DNA from: Streptomyces flavotricini
GTDB taxonomy: Bacteria > Actinomycetota > Actinomycetes > Streptomycetales > Streptomycetaceae
DNA length: 64,000 nucleotides
NCBI RefSeq assembly: GCF_020639365.1
Contig: NZ_JAINUL010000001.1
Coordinates: 702,547 to 766,546 of the forward strand
Direction: 5' to 3'
Position numbers and translations under genes: made by a program. The first letter of the stretch is position 1; every line of letters begins with the position of its first letter. The notes under the pieces are model-generated. The model ran no database searches and was not told where the DNA came from. It saw nothing but the letters and a program-made list of their open reading frames with translations. Shown piece by piece: positions 24,707-33,187 of the stretch.

Positions 24707-25672
24707 TCACTGCTTCCGTGCCTCGTCCACCACCTCGCGCACCGCGTCCGCGACCAGCCGGGGCCGCTCGACCGCTATGCCGTGGCCGCTGTCGGTGTCG
24801 GTGATGTGCCGGGCGTGGAGCTCGCGGGCGAGGTCGTCCTGGGCGGCGAGCCAGGCCGGCCAGGTCGATCCGCCGTCGCCGACCGCGAGGTCCCACGGTT
24901 TGTCGGAGGTCAGCACGGCGGCGGGCAGGGGGTGCGGCATCGGGGGCGCGCCGCGGAACTCCGCCACGGAGGCCTCGTAGTCGGGCACTTCGAGGCCCTT
25001 CCCCCGGTCCATCGCCTCGATCTTGTGCATCCAGTCCGACCACTGGGCCGGTGTCAGGGTGTCGCGCAGGTACGGTGACGCGCCGTCGACGGTGACGAGG
25101 CCGGACACGTGGGGGAAGTCGGTGCGTGCGAAGAGCTCGGCGATCATCGCCCCCCAGGAGGCGCCGACCAGCACGAACGGCCCGTGCTCGCCGGCGGCGG
25201 ACAGCACCGCCCGCAGGTCCCGCACCCCCGCCCGCGCCGTGGTGGGCTGGGGGACCGGGGTCGAGGAGGTCGGCTTTCCATCGGTCCGCGTGGTCCCGGG
25301 GCGGTCGTAGGCGCACACCCGCGTGAACGAGGCGACCGTCGGAAGCACGGCCGCCGTACTGGGTTTCAGGCCGGCCGCGGGGGTGGCGGGGTCCACGACA
25401 TGGGTCCACTCGTCCCCGGCCCCGCCCGTCCCGGAGACGAGCACGACGGTCGGGGAGCCCGTTCCCCGGCAGTCCAGCCGGATGTCCCGCCCGCCGCCCA
25501 CGGGCACCGGGCGGGAGGGATCCCCGGCGATGCCTCCCGGGGAGACGGCCGCCGCAGGAGTGGCCGCCGGCGTGGCCGTGCCCCTGCTCGCGGCGGGACC
25601 GCCGCCCGCGGCGAGCGCGAGAGCCGCCACGACGGTGACCGCACCGGCCAGGACCCGGCCTCCTCCGGACAC
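24707..25672 (-). CDS. Secreted alpha/beta hydrolase
   Basis: 321 residues with an N-terminal signal peptide (short charged start, then VLAGAVTVVAALALAAGGG) and an Ala/Pro/Thr linker to about residue 50. The hydrolase core shows VVLVSGTGGAGDEW, CAYDRPGTTRTDG, the nucleophile elbow VLVGASWGAMIAELFA and the histidine at TDTDSGHGIAVERP. Similar to secreted esterases or peptidases of actinomycetes; the substrate is unknown. No lipobox cysteine at the signal end, so it is probably released or only loosely attached. Convergent with the preceding operon. Confidence 0.85.
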   Translation of the reverse strand: MSGGGRVLAGAVTVVAALALAAGGGPAASRGTATPAATPAAAVSPGGIAGDPSRPVPVGGGRDIRLDCRGTGSPTVVLVSGTGGAGDEWTHVVDPATPAAGLKPSTAAVLPTVASFTRVCAYDRPGTTRTDGKPTSSTPVPQPTTARAGVRDLRAVLSAAGEHGPFVLVGASWGAMIAELFARTDFPHVSGLVTVDGASPYLRDTLTPAQWSDWMHKIEAMDRGKGLEVPDYEASVAEFRGAPPMPHPLPAAVLTSDKPWDLAVGDGGSTWPAWLAAQDDLARELHARHITDTDSGHGIAVERPRLVADAVREVVDEARKQ

Positions 25673-25682
25673 CCGCCCAGTG

Positions 25683-26039
25683 TCACACCCTGCCCTGACC
25701 GGGGCGATCGGGCCCGGCCGCGGCGAGCGCCTCGGCGACGAGGCGCCTCAGGTGGTCGTCGGTCAGGGCGTAGACCACGCGGCGGCCCTCCTTGCGGGTG
25801 GTCACCAGCCCCGACATCCGCAGCCGGGCGAGGTGCTGGCTGACGGCCGGCCGGGCGGCTCCCACCGCCGCGACCAGGGTGGCGACATCGGCTTCCTCCG
25901 AGGCCAGGGCGTGCAGGAGAGCGAGGCGGGTCCGGTCGGCCAGCAGGCCCAGGATCCCGGCCGCCGCCTCGAAGGCCCGCGGGCCCGGTTCTTGCGGGTG
26001 CGAACCCTGCGCAGGTGATAGGTGCATGCGTGCGCTCAT
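25683..26039 (-). CDS. ArsR/SmtB-family transcriptional regulator
   Basis: 118 residues with a winged helix-turn-helix: ILGLLADRTRLALLHALASE, then VATLVAAVGAARPAVSQHLA and GRRVVYALTDDHLRRL. Divergent from a CDF metal-efflux gene starting 70 nt away, the usual arrangement for a metal-responsive repressor of efflux. Metal ligands are not obvious; acidic and His residues in the last helix (TDDHLRRLVAEAL) are candidates for an alpha5-type site. Two start codons (26039 and 26027) are close; an inverted repeat covers both. Only 10 nt separate its stop from the secreted-hydrolase start, so the hydrolase may share its transcript. Confidence 0.9.
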   Translation of the reverse strand: MSARMHLSPAQGSHPQEPGPRAFEAAAGILGLLADRTRLALLHALASEEADVATLVAAVGAARPAVSQHLARLRMSGLVTTRKEGRRVVYALTDDHLRRLVAEALAAAGPDRPGQGRV

Positions 26040-26045
26040 ACGCAC
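26030..26045. promoter_or_regulatory. Putative ArsR operator over its own start codon
   Basis: GTGCG-CTCATA-CGCAC, a 5-bp inverted repeat with 6-nt spacer covering the ArsR start codon (26037-26039) and about 65 nt before the CDF gene. SmtB/ArsR sites are short imperfect repeats of this kind. Confidence 0.4.
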
Positions 26046-26109
26046 ATAATAGGCGGATGGACGCTCGCGCCCACCCTTCCCCGCCGTCCTCGTCGAAAGC
26101 GAGCACGCT

Positions 26110-27156
26110 GTGAGCCACCACCACGAGCACCACGACGGACCGTTCCGGGCGCGGCCGCGACGCCGGCTTCCGCACCGGCTCGGCCGTGTGGCGCACGCCC
26201 TCACCCCGCACGGTCACGAACCGGCCGCCAAGGTCGACCCGGCGATGGAGACCTCCCGGCAGGGCATGCGCACGCTGTGGCAGTCGCTGGGCGTCCTCGG
26301 TCTCACCACGGCGGTCCAGGCCGGCGTCGTCGCCCTTTCCGGGTCGGTGGCCCTGCTCGGCGACACGGTCCACAACGCCGCCGACGCGCTGACGGCCGTC
26401 CCCCTCGGCATCGCATTCGTCCTCGGGCGGCGCGCGGCCGACCGCCGCTACACCTACGGCTACGGCCGCGCCGAGGATCTGGCCGGCATCGTGGTCGTGC
26501 TGACCATCGCGGCCTCCTGCGCCCTCGCCGCGTACCAGGCCGTCGACCGGCTGCTGCACCCCCGCGAGATCAGCCAGCTCTGGGCGGTCGCGGGCGCCGC
26601 GGTGGTCGGCTTCCTCGGCAACGAGTGGGTGGCCCGGCAGCGGATCCGCACCGGCCGCAGGATCGGCTCCGCGGCGCTCGTCGCCGACGGACTGCACGCC
26701 CGTACGGACGGCTTCACCTCGCTCGCCGTCCTCCTCGGCGCGGGCGGCGCCGCGATCGGCTGGGAGAGCGCCGACCCGGTCGTCGGCCTGCTCATCACCG
26801 CGGCGATCCTCGTGGTGGTGCGCGACGCCGCGCGCGAGGTCTGCCGACGGCTCATGGACTCGGTCGATCCGGCCCTGGTCGACACCGCGCACGGCGCGTT
26901 GCTCGGCGTGCCCGGCGTACGGGCCACCGGACAGGTCCGCATGCGGTGGATCGGGCACGCGCTGCGGGCCGAAGCGGACATCGTCGTCGACGCGCACCTG
27001 ACGGTGGTGCAGGCGCACGCCCTGGCCGTGGAGGCCGAACACGCCCTGATCCACGCCGTCCCCCGGCTGACCGCCGCCACCGTGCACATCGACCACACCG
27101 CCGACCACGAGGATCCGCACGCCGCGCTGGCCCACCACGTGGGCCGTACGGGCTGA
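26110..27156 (+). CDS. Cation diffusion facilitator (Zn/Co efflux) transporter
   Basis: 348 residues. His-rich N-terminus (MSHHHEHHD) and C-terminus (HIDHTADHEDPHAALAHH) suit metal capture. Six membrane segments are visible, with the paired metal-site motifs GDTVHNAADAL in TM2 (HxxxD) and ADGLHARTDGFTS in TM5 (HxxxD), both typical of CDF proteins. A cytosolic C-terminal domain follows (VRMRWIGHALRAEADIVVD). GTG start, opposite the ArsR gene that probably represses it. Expected to export zinc or cobalt in exchange for protons. Confidence 0.93.
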   Translation: MSHHHEHHDGPFRARPRRRLPHRLGRVAHALTPHGHEPAAKVDPAMETSRQGMRTLWQSLGVLGLTTAVQAGVVALSGSVALLGDTVHNAADALTAVPLGIAFVLGRRAADRRYTYGYGRAEDLAGIVVVLTIAASCALAAYQAVDRLLHPREISQLWAVAGAAVVGFLGNEWVARQRIRTGRRIGSAALVADGLHARTDGFTSLAVLLGAGGAAIGWESADPVVGLLITAAILVVVRDAAREVCRRLMDSVDPALVDTAHGALLGVPGVRATGQVRMRWIGHALRAEADIVVDAHLTVVQAHALAVEAEHALIHAVPRLTAATVHIDHTADHEDPHAALAHHVGRTG

Positions 27157-27402
27157 CGGAAGGGCGGTGGCGGACTGACGGCGGGCTGACGGCGGCCGGG
27201 GCGGAATCCTGACGCGCCCCTGATGCCTGAGCCGGGAGCGCGTCAGCGGCGTGTATGGAGTGGGCCGTTTCCCGTCAAGGTGGCGTCAGGGACCGGAGCG
27301 GAGAGGCCGCGTTCGGGGATAGCTTCGCAGTCGCGCCCCGCACTGCCTCCCCGCACTCGGGGCGCCACCAGTCGCCTCTTGCGGTTCCTCAGGGAGGGCC
27401 CC

Positions 27403-27762
27403 ATGTGTCTGTTCCGGTACGAAGACGATCCCGAGCCCGAGGAACGGGTCCCGGCCGGACTCCTGTACGTGCCCGTCCGGCCGGGAAGGGGAGCGGAGGC
27501 GGTGATCCGCCTGTTCCGCACCCCGCTGGGCGCCCGTACGGCCGTCGGCTTCACGCGCACGGACCTGCTGGCCGCCACCCTCGGTGAGGGCCAGGGCTGC
27601 ATCCGGCTGTCGGAGTCCTTGCTGCGGGAGCTGTGCGCACCGCTCGGCGCGGATCTGATCACCGTCGACCCGACGCTGTCGGCCCCGGCGGCCGCTCCGG
27701 CCTCTCCCGCCGCGGCTGCGGCTCCGCACCGACCGGGCCGGCTCCCGGCCCAGGCCGCCTGA
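27403..27762 (+). CDS. SAV_915 family protein
   Basis: 119 residues; the body GLLYVPVRPGRGAEAVIRLF followed by TPLGARTAVGFTRTDLLAAT and GCIRLSESLLRELCAPLGAD matches the small SAV_915 family of streptomycetes, function unknown. The last 25 residues are Ala/Pro-rich. ATG at 27403 has AGGGAGGG 6 nt upstream. It is 12 nt before a diaminopimelate decarboxylase gene, probably one transcript. Confidence 0.78.
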   Translation: MCLFRYEDDPEPEERVPAGLLYVPVRPGRGAEAVIRLFRTPLGARTAVGFTRTDLLAATLGEGQGCIRLSESLLRELCAPLGADLITVDPTLSAPAAAPASPAAAAAPHRPGRLPAQAA

Positions 27763-27774
27763 GGGGGGAGTTTC

Positions 27775-29112
27775 ATGACCACCGTCACCGTGTCCGAGAT
27801 CGCCTCGGACTCCGCGGACGAGCTGTCCGTCTGGCCCGCCTCGACGACCCGGCTGCCGCACGGGGGCCTGGCAGTCGGCGGGGTCCCGCTGACCGAGATC
27901 GCCGACCGCTTCGACACCCCGGCGTACGTGCTGGACGAGGGCGAGGTACGAGCCCGCTGCCGCACCTACCGCGACGCCTTCCCGGACGCCGAAGTGCTCT
28001 ACGCCGCCAAGGCCTTCCTCTCCCGCGCCATGGTCCACTGGGTCGCCGAGGAGGGCCTCGGACTCGACGTCTGCTCGGCGGGCGAACTCGAACTCGCCGT
28101 CACCGCCGGATTCCCGCCGGACCGGATCCTCCTGCACGGGAACGCCAAGTCGCCCCGCGACATCGAGACCGCCCTGCGGCTCGGCGTGGGCCGGATCGTC
28201 ATCGACAGTCCGTCCGAGATCGCCCGCCTCGCCGCGGCCGTCGGCCCGGGCGGGCACCAGAAGGTCCTGGTCCGCGTCGTCCCCGGCATCTCGGCCGGCG
28301 GCCACGAGAAGATCCGTACCGGCACCGACGGCCAGAAGTTCGGACTGTCCCTCACGGACGGCTCCGCGCAGCACGCCGTCACCCGCCTGCTCGGCCAGCC
28401 ACAGCTCGAACTCGTGGGCCTGCACTGCCACATCGGCTCCCAGATCACCGACGTGAAGCCGTACCTGACGGCGGTGCGCCGTGTGGTCGGCCTGATGGCG
28501 CGCATCCGCGACGCGCACGGCGTCACGCTCCCCGAGCTCGACATGGGCGGCGGCCACGGCATCGCGTACCGCCCGGGTGAACCCGCGCTCGACCTCACGG
28601 CCCTGGCCGGCCGGCTGCGCGCCGAGCTCGTGGAGAGCTGTGCCGGGGCGGGGCTGCCGGTGCCCCGGCTCGCCGTCGAGCCGGGCAGGGCGATCGCCGG
28701 TCCGGCGGGCGTGGCCCTGTACCGGGTGCTCGCGGTGAAGCGCACCGGGGACCGGGTGTTCGTGGCCGTGGACGGCGGAATGAGCGACAACCCCCGGCCG
28801 GCGCTGTACGGGGTGCGGTACGCGCCCCGCCTGATCGGCCGCCGCTCCACCGCCGCGTCCTGTACGGCCACGGTCGTCGGCCGGCACTGCGAGGCGGGGG
28901 ACATCCTCGCCGCCGACGTCGAGCTCCCCGGCGACGTCCACCCCGGTGATCTCCTGGCCGTACCCGTGGCGGGCGCCTACCAGCTGTCGATGGCCTCCGG
29001 CTACAACATGGTCGGGCGTCCCCCGGTCGTCGCCGTGGCCCACGGCGCGGCCCGGCTCCTCGTACGCCGCGAAACCCTGGACGACCTCCGCCGCCGCGAC
29101 ATCGGCGACTGA
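27775..29112 (+). CDS. lysA: Diaminopimelate decarboxylase
   Basis: 445 residues, PLP enzyme converting meso-diaminopimelate to lysine. The alanine-racemase-type barrel has the PLP lysine in VLYAAKAFLSRAMVHWV, the phosphate-binding GGGHGIAY, HCHIGSQI, and EPGRAIAGPAG; the C-terminal domain has the substrate motifs CEAGDI and SGYNMVGRP. The N-terminus (about 35 residues before GGVPL) is longer than in core LysA. Its position away from thrB/hom genes and after a SAV_915 gene suggests a second, specialised copy; streptomycetes commonly have more than one. GGGGAG precedes the ATG. Confidence 0.93.
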   Translation: MTTVTVSEIASDSADELSVWPASTTRLPHGGLAVGGVPLTEIADRFDTPAYVLDEGEVRARCRTYRDAFPDAEVLYAAKAFLSRAMVHWVAEEGLGLDVCSAGELELAVTAGFPPDRILLHGNAKSPRDIETALRLGVGRIVIDSPSEIARLAAAVGPGGHQKVLVRVVPGISAGGHEKIRTGTDGQKFGLSLTDGSAQHAVTRLLGQPQLELVGLHCHIGSQITDVKPYLTAVRRVVGLMARIRDAHGVTLPELDMGGGHGIAYRPGEPALDLTALAGRLRAELVESCAGAGLPVPRLAVEPGRAIAGPAGVALYRVLAVKRTGDRVFVAVDGGMSDNPRPALYGVRYAPRLIGRRSTAASCTATVVGRHCEAGDILAADVELPGDVHPGDLLAVPVAGAYQLSMASGYNMVGRPPVVAVAHGAARLLVRRETLDDLRRRDIGD

Positions 29113-29173
29113 GGTCCGCCGGGGGTACCGACCGGCCCGCCGGCCGGCCGGTGCCCCCGGCCCTGATCGGCGA

Positions 29174-29193
29174 GACACCCCCTGGGGGGTGTC
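29174..29193 (+). terminator. Hairpin after lysA
   Basis: GACACCCCC-TG-GGGGGTGTC, a perfect 9-bp stem 61 nt after the lysA stop and before the next gene. Confidence 0.6.
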
Positions 29194-29278
29194 ACCGGCC
29201 CGATCGCCGGGAGCGGGCGTGCGGGCCACCATGGGGGGGGAGGTCCGTACCCACGGGGAGCCCGCCCGGGAGGCGCCG

Positions 29279-30928
29279 ATGGTGCACAGCGATGGATCGG
29301 CCGCGGACGTCCTGGTGGCGGGCGCCGGCCCGGTCGGCCTGACGGCCGCCGCCGAGCTGCGGCGGCGCGGGATCTCCTGCCGGATCGTCGACCGGCTCCC
29401 GGCGCGGCTGCCGTACGCCAAGGCGGTGGGGATCCAACCGCGGACCCTGGAGATCTGGGACCGCATGGGCTTCGTCCGGGCCGCGCTGGAGGCGGCCGTC
29501 CCGATGCGCGGGCAGCTGACGTACGTGAACGGCGTGGAGCAGCCCCGGCTGGACCTGGTGCTGCCCCCCGAGGTGCCGTACCGCTTCGCGGCGCTGCCCC
29601 AGTACGAGACCGAGCGGATCATCGAGGAGTTCCTGGAGGGGTTCGGGACGCGCATCGAGCGGGGCACCGAGCTGGTCTCCTTCGTCCAGGACGCCGACGG
29701 GGTGACCAGCCGGCTCACGACTCCCGCCGGGGACGAGGAAGTGCGCACCCGGTTCCTGGTGGGCTGCGACGGCGCGCACAGCGTCGTCCGCAAGGGGCTC
29801 GGGCTGACCTTCGAGGGAGGCGCCTTCCCCGAGGAGTACATGCTCGCCGACGTGGAGGTCGACTGGGACCTGCCGTACGCGTACGGGGTGCGGGCGATGC
29901 ACCACGACGCCCGGGGCGCCGTCGACGACGTGCTGGTGTGCATCCCGTTGCCGGGCGAGCGCCGCTACCGGGTGTCGATGACGGTGCCGCCCGAACTCTC
30001 CGCCGCTCCCCCTTCGGGCGGTGACGCGGTGCTGCACGGCCTGGAGGGCGGCCGGGCCCCCGAACTCGGGCACGTCCAGGCCGTGCTGGACCGGCTGTCC
30101 CCGCAACCCACGACGGCGTCGGCCATGCGCTGGTCGTCGGTGTTCCGGATCAGCCACCGGCTGGTGGACCGGTACGGGGAGGGGCGCGTCTTCGTGGCCG
30201 GGGACGCGGCGCACATCCACCCGCCGACCGGGGCGCAGGGCATGAACACCGGGATCCAGGACGCCTGGAACCTGGCCTGGAAGCTGGCGCTCGCCGTGCG
30301 GGGCGCCGGGGCTCCCGGGCTGCTCGCGAGCTACGACGCCGAGCGCCGGCCGGTGGGCGCGGAGGTCGTGGGCCGTACGGTCCGGCAGGCCGCCGAGGGC
30401 GTCCAGGCCGATCCGGAGGACGCGGACACGCTGATGATGCGCCAGGCCCAGCTGCTGGTCGGCTACCGCGGCAGCCCCCTCGTACAGGCGGCGGAGCCGG
30501 CGGACCCGGACGGTCCCGGGCCGCGGCCCGGGGACCGGGCGCCGGACTGCGGCGGGCTCTCCGGGCACATCGCGGCGTATCCGGTCCGCCTGTACGACCT
30601 GCTGCGCGGCCGCGAGCACATGCTGCTGCTGTACGGGCCCGGCCCGGCGCTGGACGGCCTCGCCGATCTCACCTCCGCGGTCCGGGGCTTCGCGACGGGC
30701 CGGGTCGGGGTGTGCGCGATCCTCGCCGAGGCCGAGCCCGGGGCGGCGGCCGACCGGGGGGCGCAGCTGCCCGTGTACCGGGACGGCCGGGGCGAGTTCG
30801 CCCGGATGTACGGGGTGCGGGAACCGGCGGCCTTCGTGGTCCGGCCGGACGGCTACCTCGGCGCCAGGCTGTGCCCGCCGACCGTCTCGGGGCTGTCCGC
30901 CCACTTCTCGCAGGTGTTCGGGAGCTGA
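29279..30928 (+). CDS. FAD-dependent aromatic hydroxylase, PheA/TfdB-like
   Basis: 549 residues. Rossmann FAD motif VLVAGAGPVGLTAAAELRRR, typical KAVGIQPRTLEIWDRMGF, the DG motif FLVGCDGAHSVVRKGLG, and the GD motif VFVAGDAAHIHPPTGAQGMN, NTGIQDAWNLAWKLALAVRG. The C-terminal thioredoxin-like domain (from about residue 430) is present as in phenol hydroxylases and polyketide-tailoring hydroxylases. ATG 29279 follows GGGAGG at 5 nt. The substrate is unknown; it could hydroxylate a phenol or an antibiotic such as rifampicin. Its 3' end overlaps the convergent DUF4386 gene by 76 nt. Confidence 0.9.
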   Translation: MVHSDGSAADVLVAGAGPVGLTAAAELRRRGISCRIVDRLPARLPYAKAVGIQPRTLEIWDRMGFVRAALEAAVPMRGQLTYVNGVEQPRLDLVLPPEVPYRFAALPQYETERIIEEFLEGFGTRIERGTELVSFVQDADGVTSRLTTPAGDEEVRTRFLVGCDGAHSVVRKGLGLTFEGGAFPEEYMLADVEVDWDLPYAYGVRAMHHDARGAVDDVLVCIPLPGERRYRVSMTVPPELSAAPPSGGDAVLHGLEGGRAPELGHVQAVLDRLSPQPTTASAMRWSSVFRISHRLVDRYGEGRVFVAGDAAHIHPPTGAQGMNTGIQDAWNLAWKLALAVRGAGAPGLLASYDAERRPVGAEVVGRTVRQAAEGVQADPEDADTLMMRQAQLLVGYRGSPLVQAAEPADPDGPGPRPGDRAPDCGGLSGHIAAYPVRLYDLLRGREHMLLLYGPGPALDGLADLTSAVRGFATGRVGVCAILAEAEPGAAADRGAQLPVYRDGRGEFARMYGVREPAAFVVRPDGYLGARLCPPTVSGLSAHFSQVFGS

Positions 30929-31677
30929 GCGGGCTCGCCCGACCCCTCGGCCGCCGCGCCCCCGGCCCTCGGCCCCTCGCTCCCAGGGGCCTCGGCCCGC
31001 GGGTCCCGGGCTCCCGTGAACCCCTTGGCGAGCAGCCGGATCGCCAGGCCCACCTCCCAGGCGAACACCGGGAGCGCGGCGAGCGTCCCGGCCGCCGAGA
31101 CCTGCTCGTACAGGCCGAACAGGACGGCGGTCGCCGAGGCGCAGATCAGTGTGCCTCCGATGAGCCCCAGCACGGCGAGGGGCCGCGGGACCAGCCGTGA
31201 GCGGTACATCAGGCAGGCCAGCACGAGGGTGTTCGCGCCGAGGACGAAGTTGGGCCCGAGGAGGAAGGTCCAGTCGTGGATCGCCACGAGGGTGTCGGCG
31301 GCCGTGACCAGCGAGGCGGCTTCGCCGCCCGGCGCTCCCGCGGATTCCCGGCGCAGCGTCACCACCGACAGCACGCTGATGATGCCCACGACGATGACGG
31401 CGGCTTCCAGCAGCCGTCCGCAGACGTAGCCGAGCGCGGCGCCCTCGTTCTGCCGCCTGACGACCGGGTACAGGGCGACCCCCGTGCCGATGACGGCCAG
31501 CGCGAGGACGAACTCGCACAGCGCCCCGAGGAACACCCGCGGGTCGGCGCCGGGGCCGAGGACGTAGCCGGCGTCGTGCAGCACGGGGCCGTACAGCACG
31601 AGCCCGCCGATCGCGGCGACCTCGGTGACGAGGAACAACACCCCTGTGACGACCGCGGTCTTTCTGGTCGAGCCCAT
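30853..31677 (-). CDS. DUF4386 membrane protein
   Basis: 274 residues with six hydrophobic segments, for example VVTGVLFLVTEVAAIGGLVL, FLGALCEFVLALAVIGTGVA, LLEAAVIVVGIISVLSVVTL and LAVLGLIGGTLICASATAVL. The order, with ALYPVVRRQNEGAALGYVCG in the middle, matches DUF4386, function unknown. The last 60 residues are Gly/Pro/Glu-rich and overlap the neighbouring hydroxylase gene. ATG 31677 was chosen because the twin TetR operators lie just upstream; divergent from tetR and probably its main target. Confidence 0.82.
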   Translation of the reverse strand: MGSTRKTAVVTGVLFLVTEVAAIGGLVLYGPVLHDAGYVLGPGADPRVFLGALCEFVLALAVIGTGVALYPVVRRQNEGAALGYVCGRLLEAAVIVVGIISVLSVVTLRRESAGAPGGEAASLVTAADTLVAIHDWTFLLGPNFVLGANTLVLACLMYRSRLVPRPLAVLGLIGGTLICASATAVLFGLYEQVSAAGTLAALPVFAWEVGLAIRLLAKGFTGARDPRAEAPGSEGPRAGGAAAEGSGEPAQLPNTCEKWADSPETVGGHSLAPR

Positions 31678-31700
31678 GCGGAACCACTCCCTCTTCGGAG

Positions 31701-31746
31701 GTGTACGGCGTACACCTGAGCGATACGGTAGGTGTACGCCGTACAC
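31701..31746. promoter_or_regulatory. Twin perfect palindromic operators for the TetR regulator
   Basis: GTGTACGGCGTACAC (31701-31715) and GTGTACGCCGTACAC (31732-31746), both perfect 15-bp palindromes with centres 31 bp apart (about three helical turns), between the divergent DUF4386 and tetR genes. Confidence 0.85.
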
Positions 31747-31785
31747 TCGTCAAGCCGGACCACCACGACGAGGGAGCCGATCGAG

Positions 31786-32502
31786 ATGACCCCCCGACCG
31801 GAGGCGGCGCCCCGGGCGCCGCTGAGCAGGGACCGGGTGCTGAGCGCCGCCGTGGAGCTGGCCGACGGCATCGGGATCGAGGCGCTGAGCATGCGCCGGC
31901 TCGCGCAGGAGCTGGGCGTCGTGCCGATGGCGCTCTACAAGCACGTCGCCAACAAGGAACAGCTCCTGGACGGCATGGTGGAGGCCGTCGTGAGCGAGAT
32001 CGATCCCCCGGCCCGCGGATCCGACTGGCAGGGCGCGGTCCGCCGGCGGATCCTCTCGGCGCGCGCGGCCCTGCTCGGCCACCCCTGGGCGGCCCAGGTG
32101 ATCCGCTCGCGCAGCGGCCCGACCCCGGCGGTGCTCGCGTACCTGGACTCGGTGATCGGCATGCTCCGCGCCGGGGGCCTCTCCGTCGACCTCACCCACC
32201 ACGCGATGCACGCGCTCGGCGGCCGCGTCCTCGGCTTCACCCAGGAGGTGTTCGACGCCGCCCCGGACCCGGACCCCGCGGCGCCGGCGGCCATGCCCGC
32301 GGAGGCCGCCGCGGCCTACCCCCATGTCGCGGAGCTGGCGATGGCCGCGGCGCACGACGGGGACTCCGTCGTGGGCGGCGGCTGTGACGACCAGTTCGAG
32401 TTCGAGTTCGCGCTCGACCTGCTCCTGGACGGCTTCGAACGCCTCAGGCGGCAGGGCTGGTCGTCAGGCGCCCGGCGAGCCGGGGATGGCCTGATCGCGT
32501 AG
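31786..32502 (+). CDS. TetR-family transcriptional repressor
   Basis: 238 residues. N-terminal HTH: SRDRVLSAAVELADGIGIEA, then LSMRRLAQELGVVPMALYKH, where the recognition helix is as in TetR proper. The C-terminal ligand domain resembles the TetR_C group (LLGHPWAAQVIRSRSGPTPA). It should bind the two operators just upstream and control itself and the DUF4386 membrane gene. ATG at 31786 has GGGAG 9 nt upstream; an in-frame GTG at 31732 lies inside an operator and is rejected. Confidence 0.9.
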   Translation: MTPRPEAAPRAPLSRDRVLSAAVELADGIGIEALSMRRLAQELGVVPMALYKHVANKEQLLDGMVEAVVSEIDPPARGSDWQGAVRRRILSARAALLGHPWAAQVIRSRSGPTPAVLAYLDSVIGMLRAGGLSVDLTHHAMHALGGRVLGFTQEVFDAAPDPDPAAPAAMPAEAAAAYPHVAELAMAAAHDGDSVVGGGCDDQFEFEFALDLLLDGFERLRRQGWSSGARRAGDGLIA

Positions 32503-32505
32503 GCT
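32500..32505 (+). promoter_or_regulatory. -10 element for a likely leaderless Sua5/YciO transcript
   Basis: TAGGCT lies 6 nt before the ATG at 32512 with no ribosome site, so the transcript probably starts at the ATG. It overlaps the 3' end of tetR. Confidence 0.45.
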
Positions 32506-32511
32506 CGGCCA

Positions 32512-33132
32512 ATGGCCAAGTACTTCGACGTGCACCCCGAGAACCCCCAGCAGCGCACCATCGGCAGTGTCGCTGACAGCATCCGCTCCGGCGCGCTCGT
32601 CGCGTACCCGACGGACTCCTGCTACGCGCTGGGCTGCCAGCTCGGCAACCGTGACGGCCTCGCCCGGATCCGGTCCATCCGCAACCTCGACGACCGTCAC
32701 CACTTCACCCTGGTGTGCCAGGACTTCGCCCAGCTGGGCCAGCTCGTGCAGATCGACAACGACGTGTTCCGCGCGATCAAGGCGTCCACGCCCGGCAGTT
32801 ACACCTTCATCCTCCCCGCCACGAAGGAAGTGCCGCGCCAGCTGCTGCACCCCAAGAAGAAGACGGTCGGTGTGCGCATCCCCGACCACGCGGTGACGCA
32901 GGCCCTGCTCGCCGAGCTGGGCGAGCCGCTGCTGTCCAGCACCCTGCTGCTGCCCGACGAGCCGGAGCCGCTGACGCAGGGCTGGGAGATCAAGGAGCGG
33001 CTCGACTACCTGGTGGACATCGTGGTCGACTCGGGCGAGTGCGGGACCGAGCCGACCACCGTCATCGACTTCTCCGGCGGCGAGGCCGAGATCGTCCGGC
33101 GCGGGGCGGGCGACACCACGCGGTTCGAGTGA
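32512..33132 (+). CDS. Sua5/YciO/YrdC-family protein (YciO branch)
   Basis: 206 residues with the YrdC fold: GALVAYPTDSCYALGCQLGN, then RSIRNLDDRHHFTLVCQDFA, PGSYTFILPATKEVP and TVGVRIPDH. These proteins bind ATP and RNA; true Sua5 makes threonylcarbamoyl-AMP for the t6A modification of tRNA. The length and lack of the C-terminal Sua5 domain, plus the HHFTLVCQDF signature, point to the YciO branch, whose activity in t6A synthesis is weak or uncertain. Another YrdC domain is within HypF at 42828-45215. Confidence 0.88.
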   Translation: MAKYFDVHPENPQQRTIGSVADSIRSGALVAYPTDSCYALGCQLGNRDGLARIRSIRNLDDRHHFTLVCQDFAQLGQLVQIDNDVFRAIKASTPGSYTFILPATKEVPRQLLHPKKKTVGVRIPDHAVTQALLAELGEPLLSSTLLLPDEPEPLTQGWEIKERLDYLVDIVVDSGECGTEPTTVIDFSGGEAEIVRRGAGDTTRFE

Positions 33133-33187
33133 CGCAGCCCGCCGCGGCCCGCCTGCCGCGGGACCCGGACCCCGGCCCGGACCCGGG

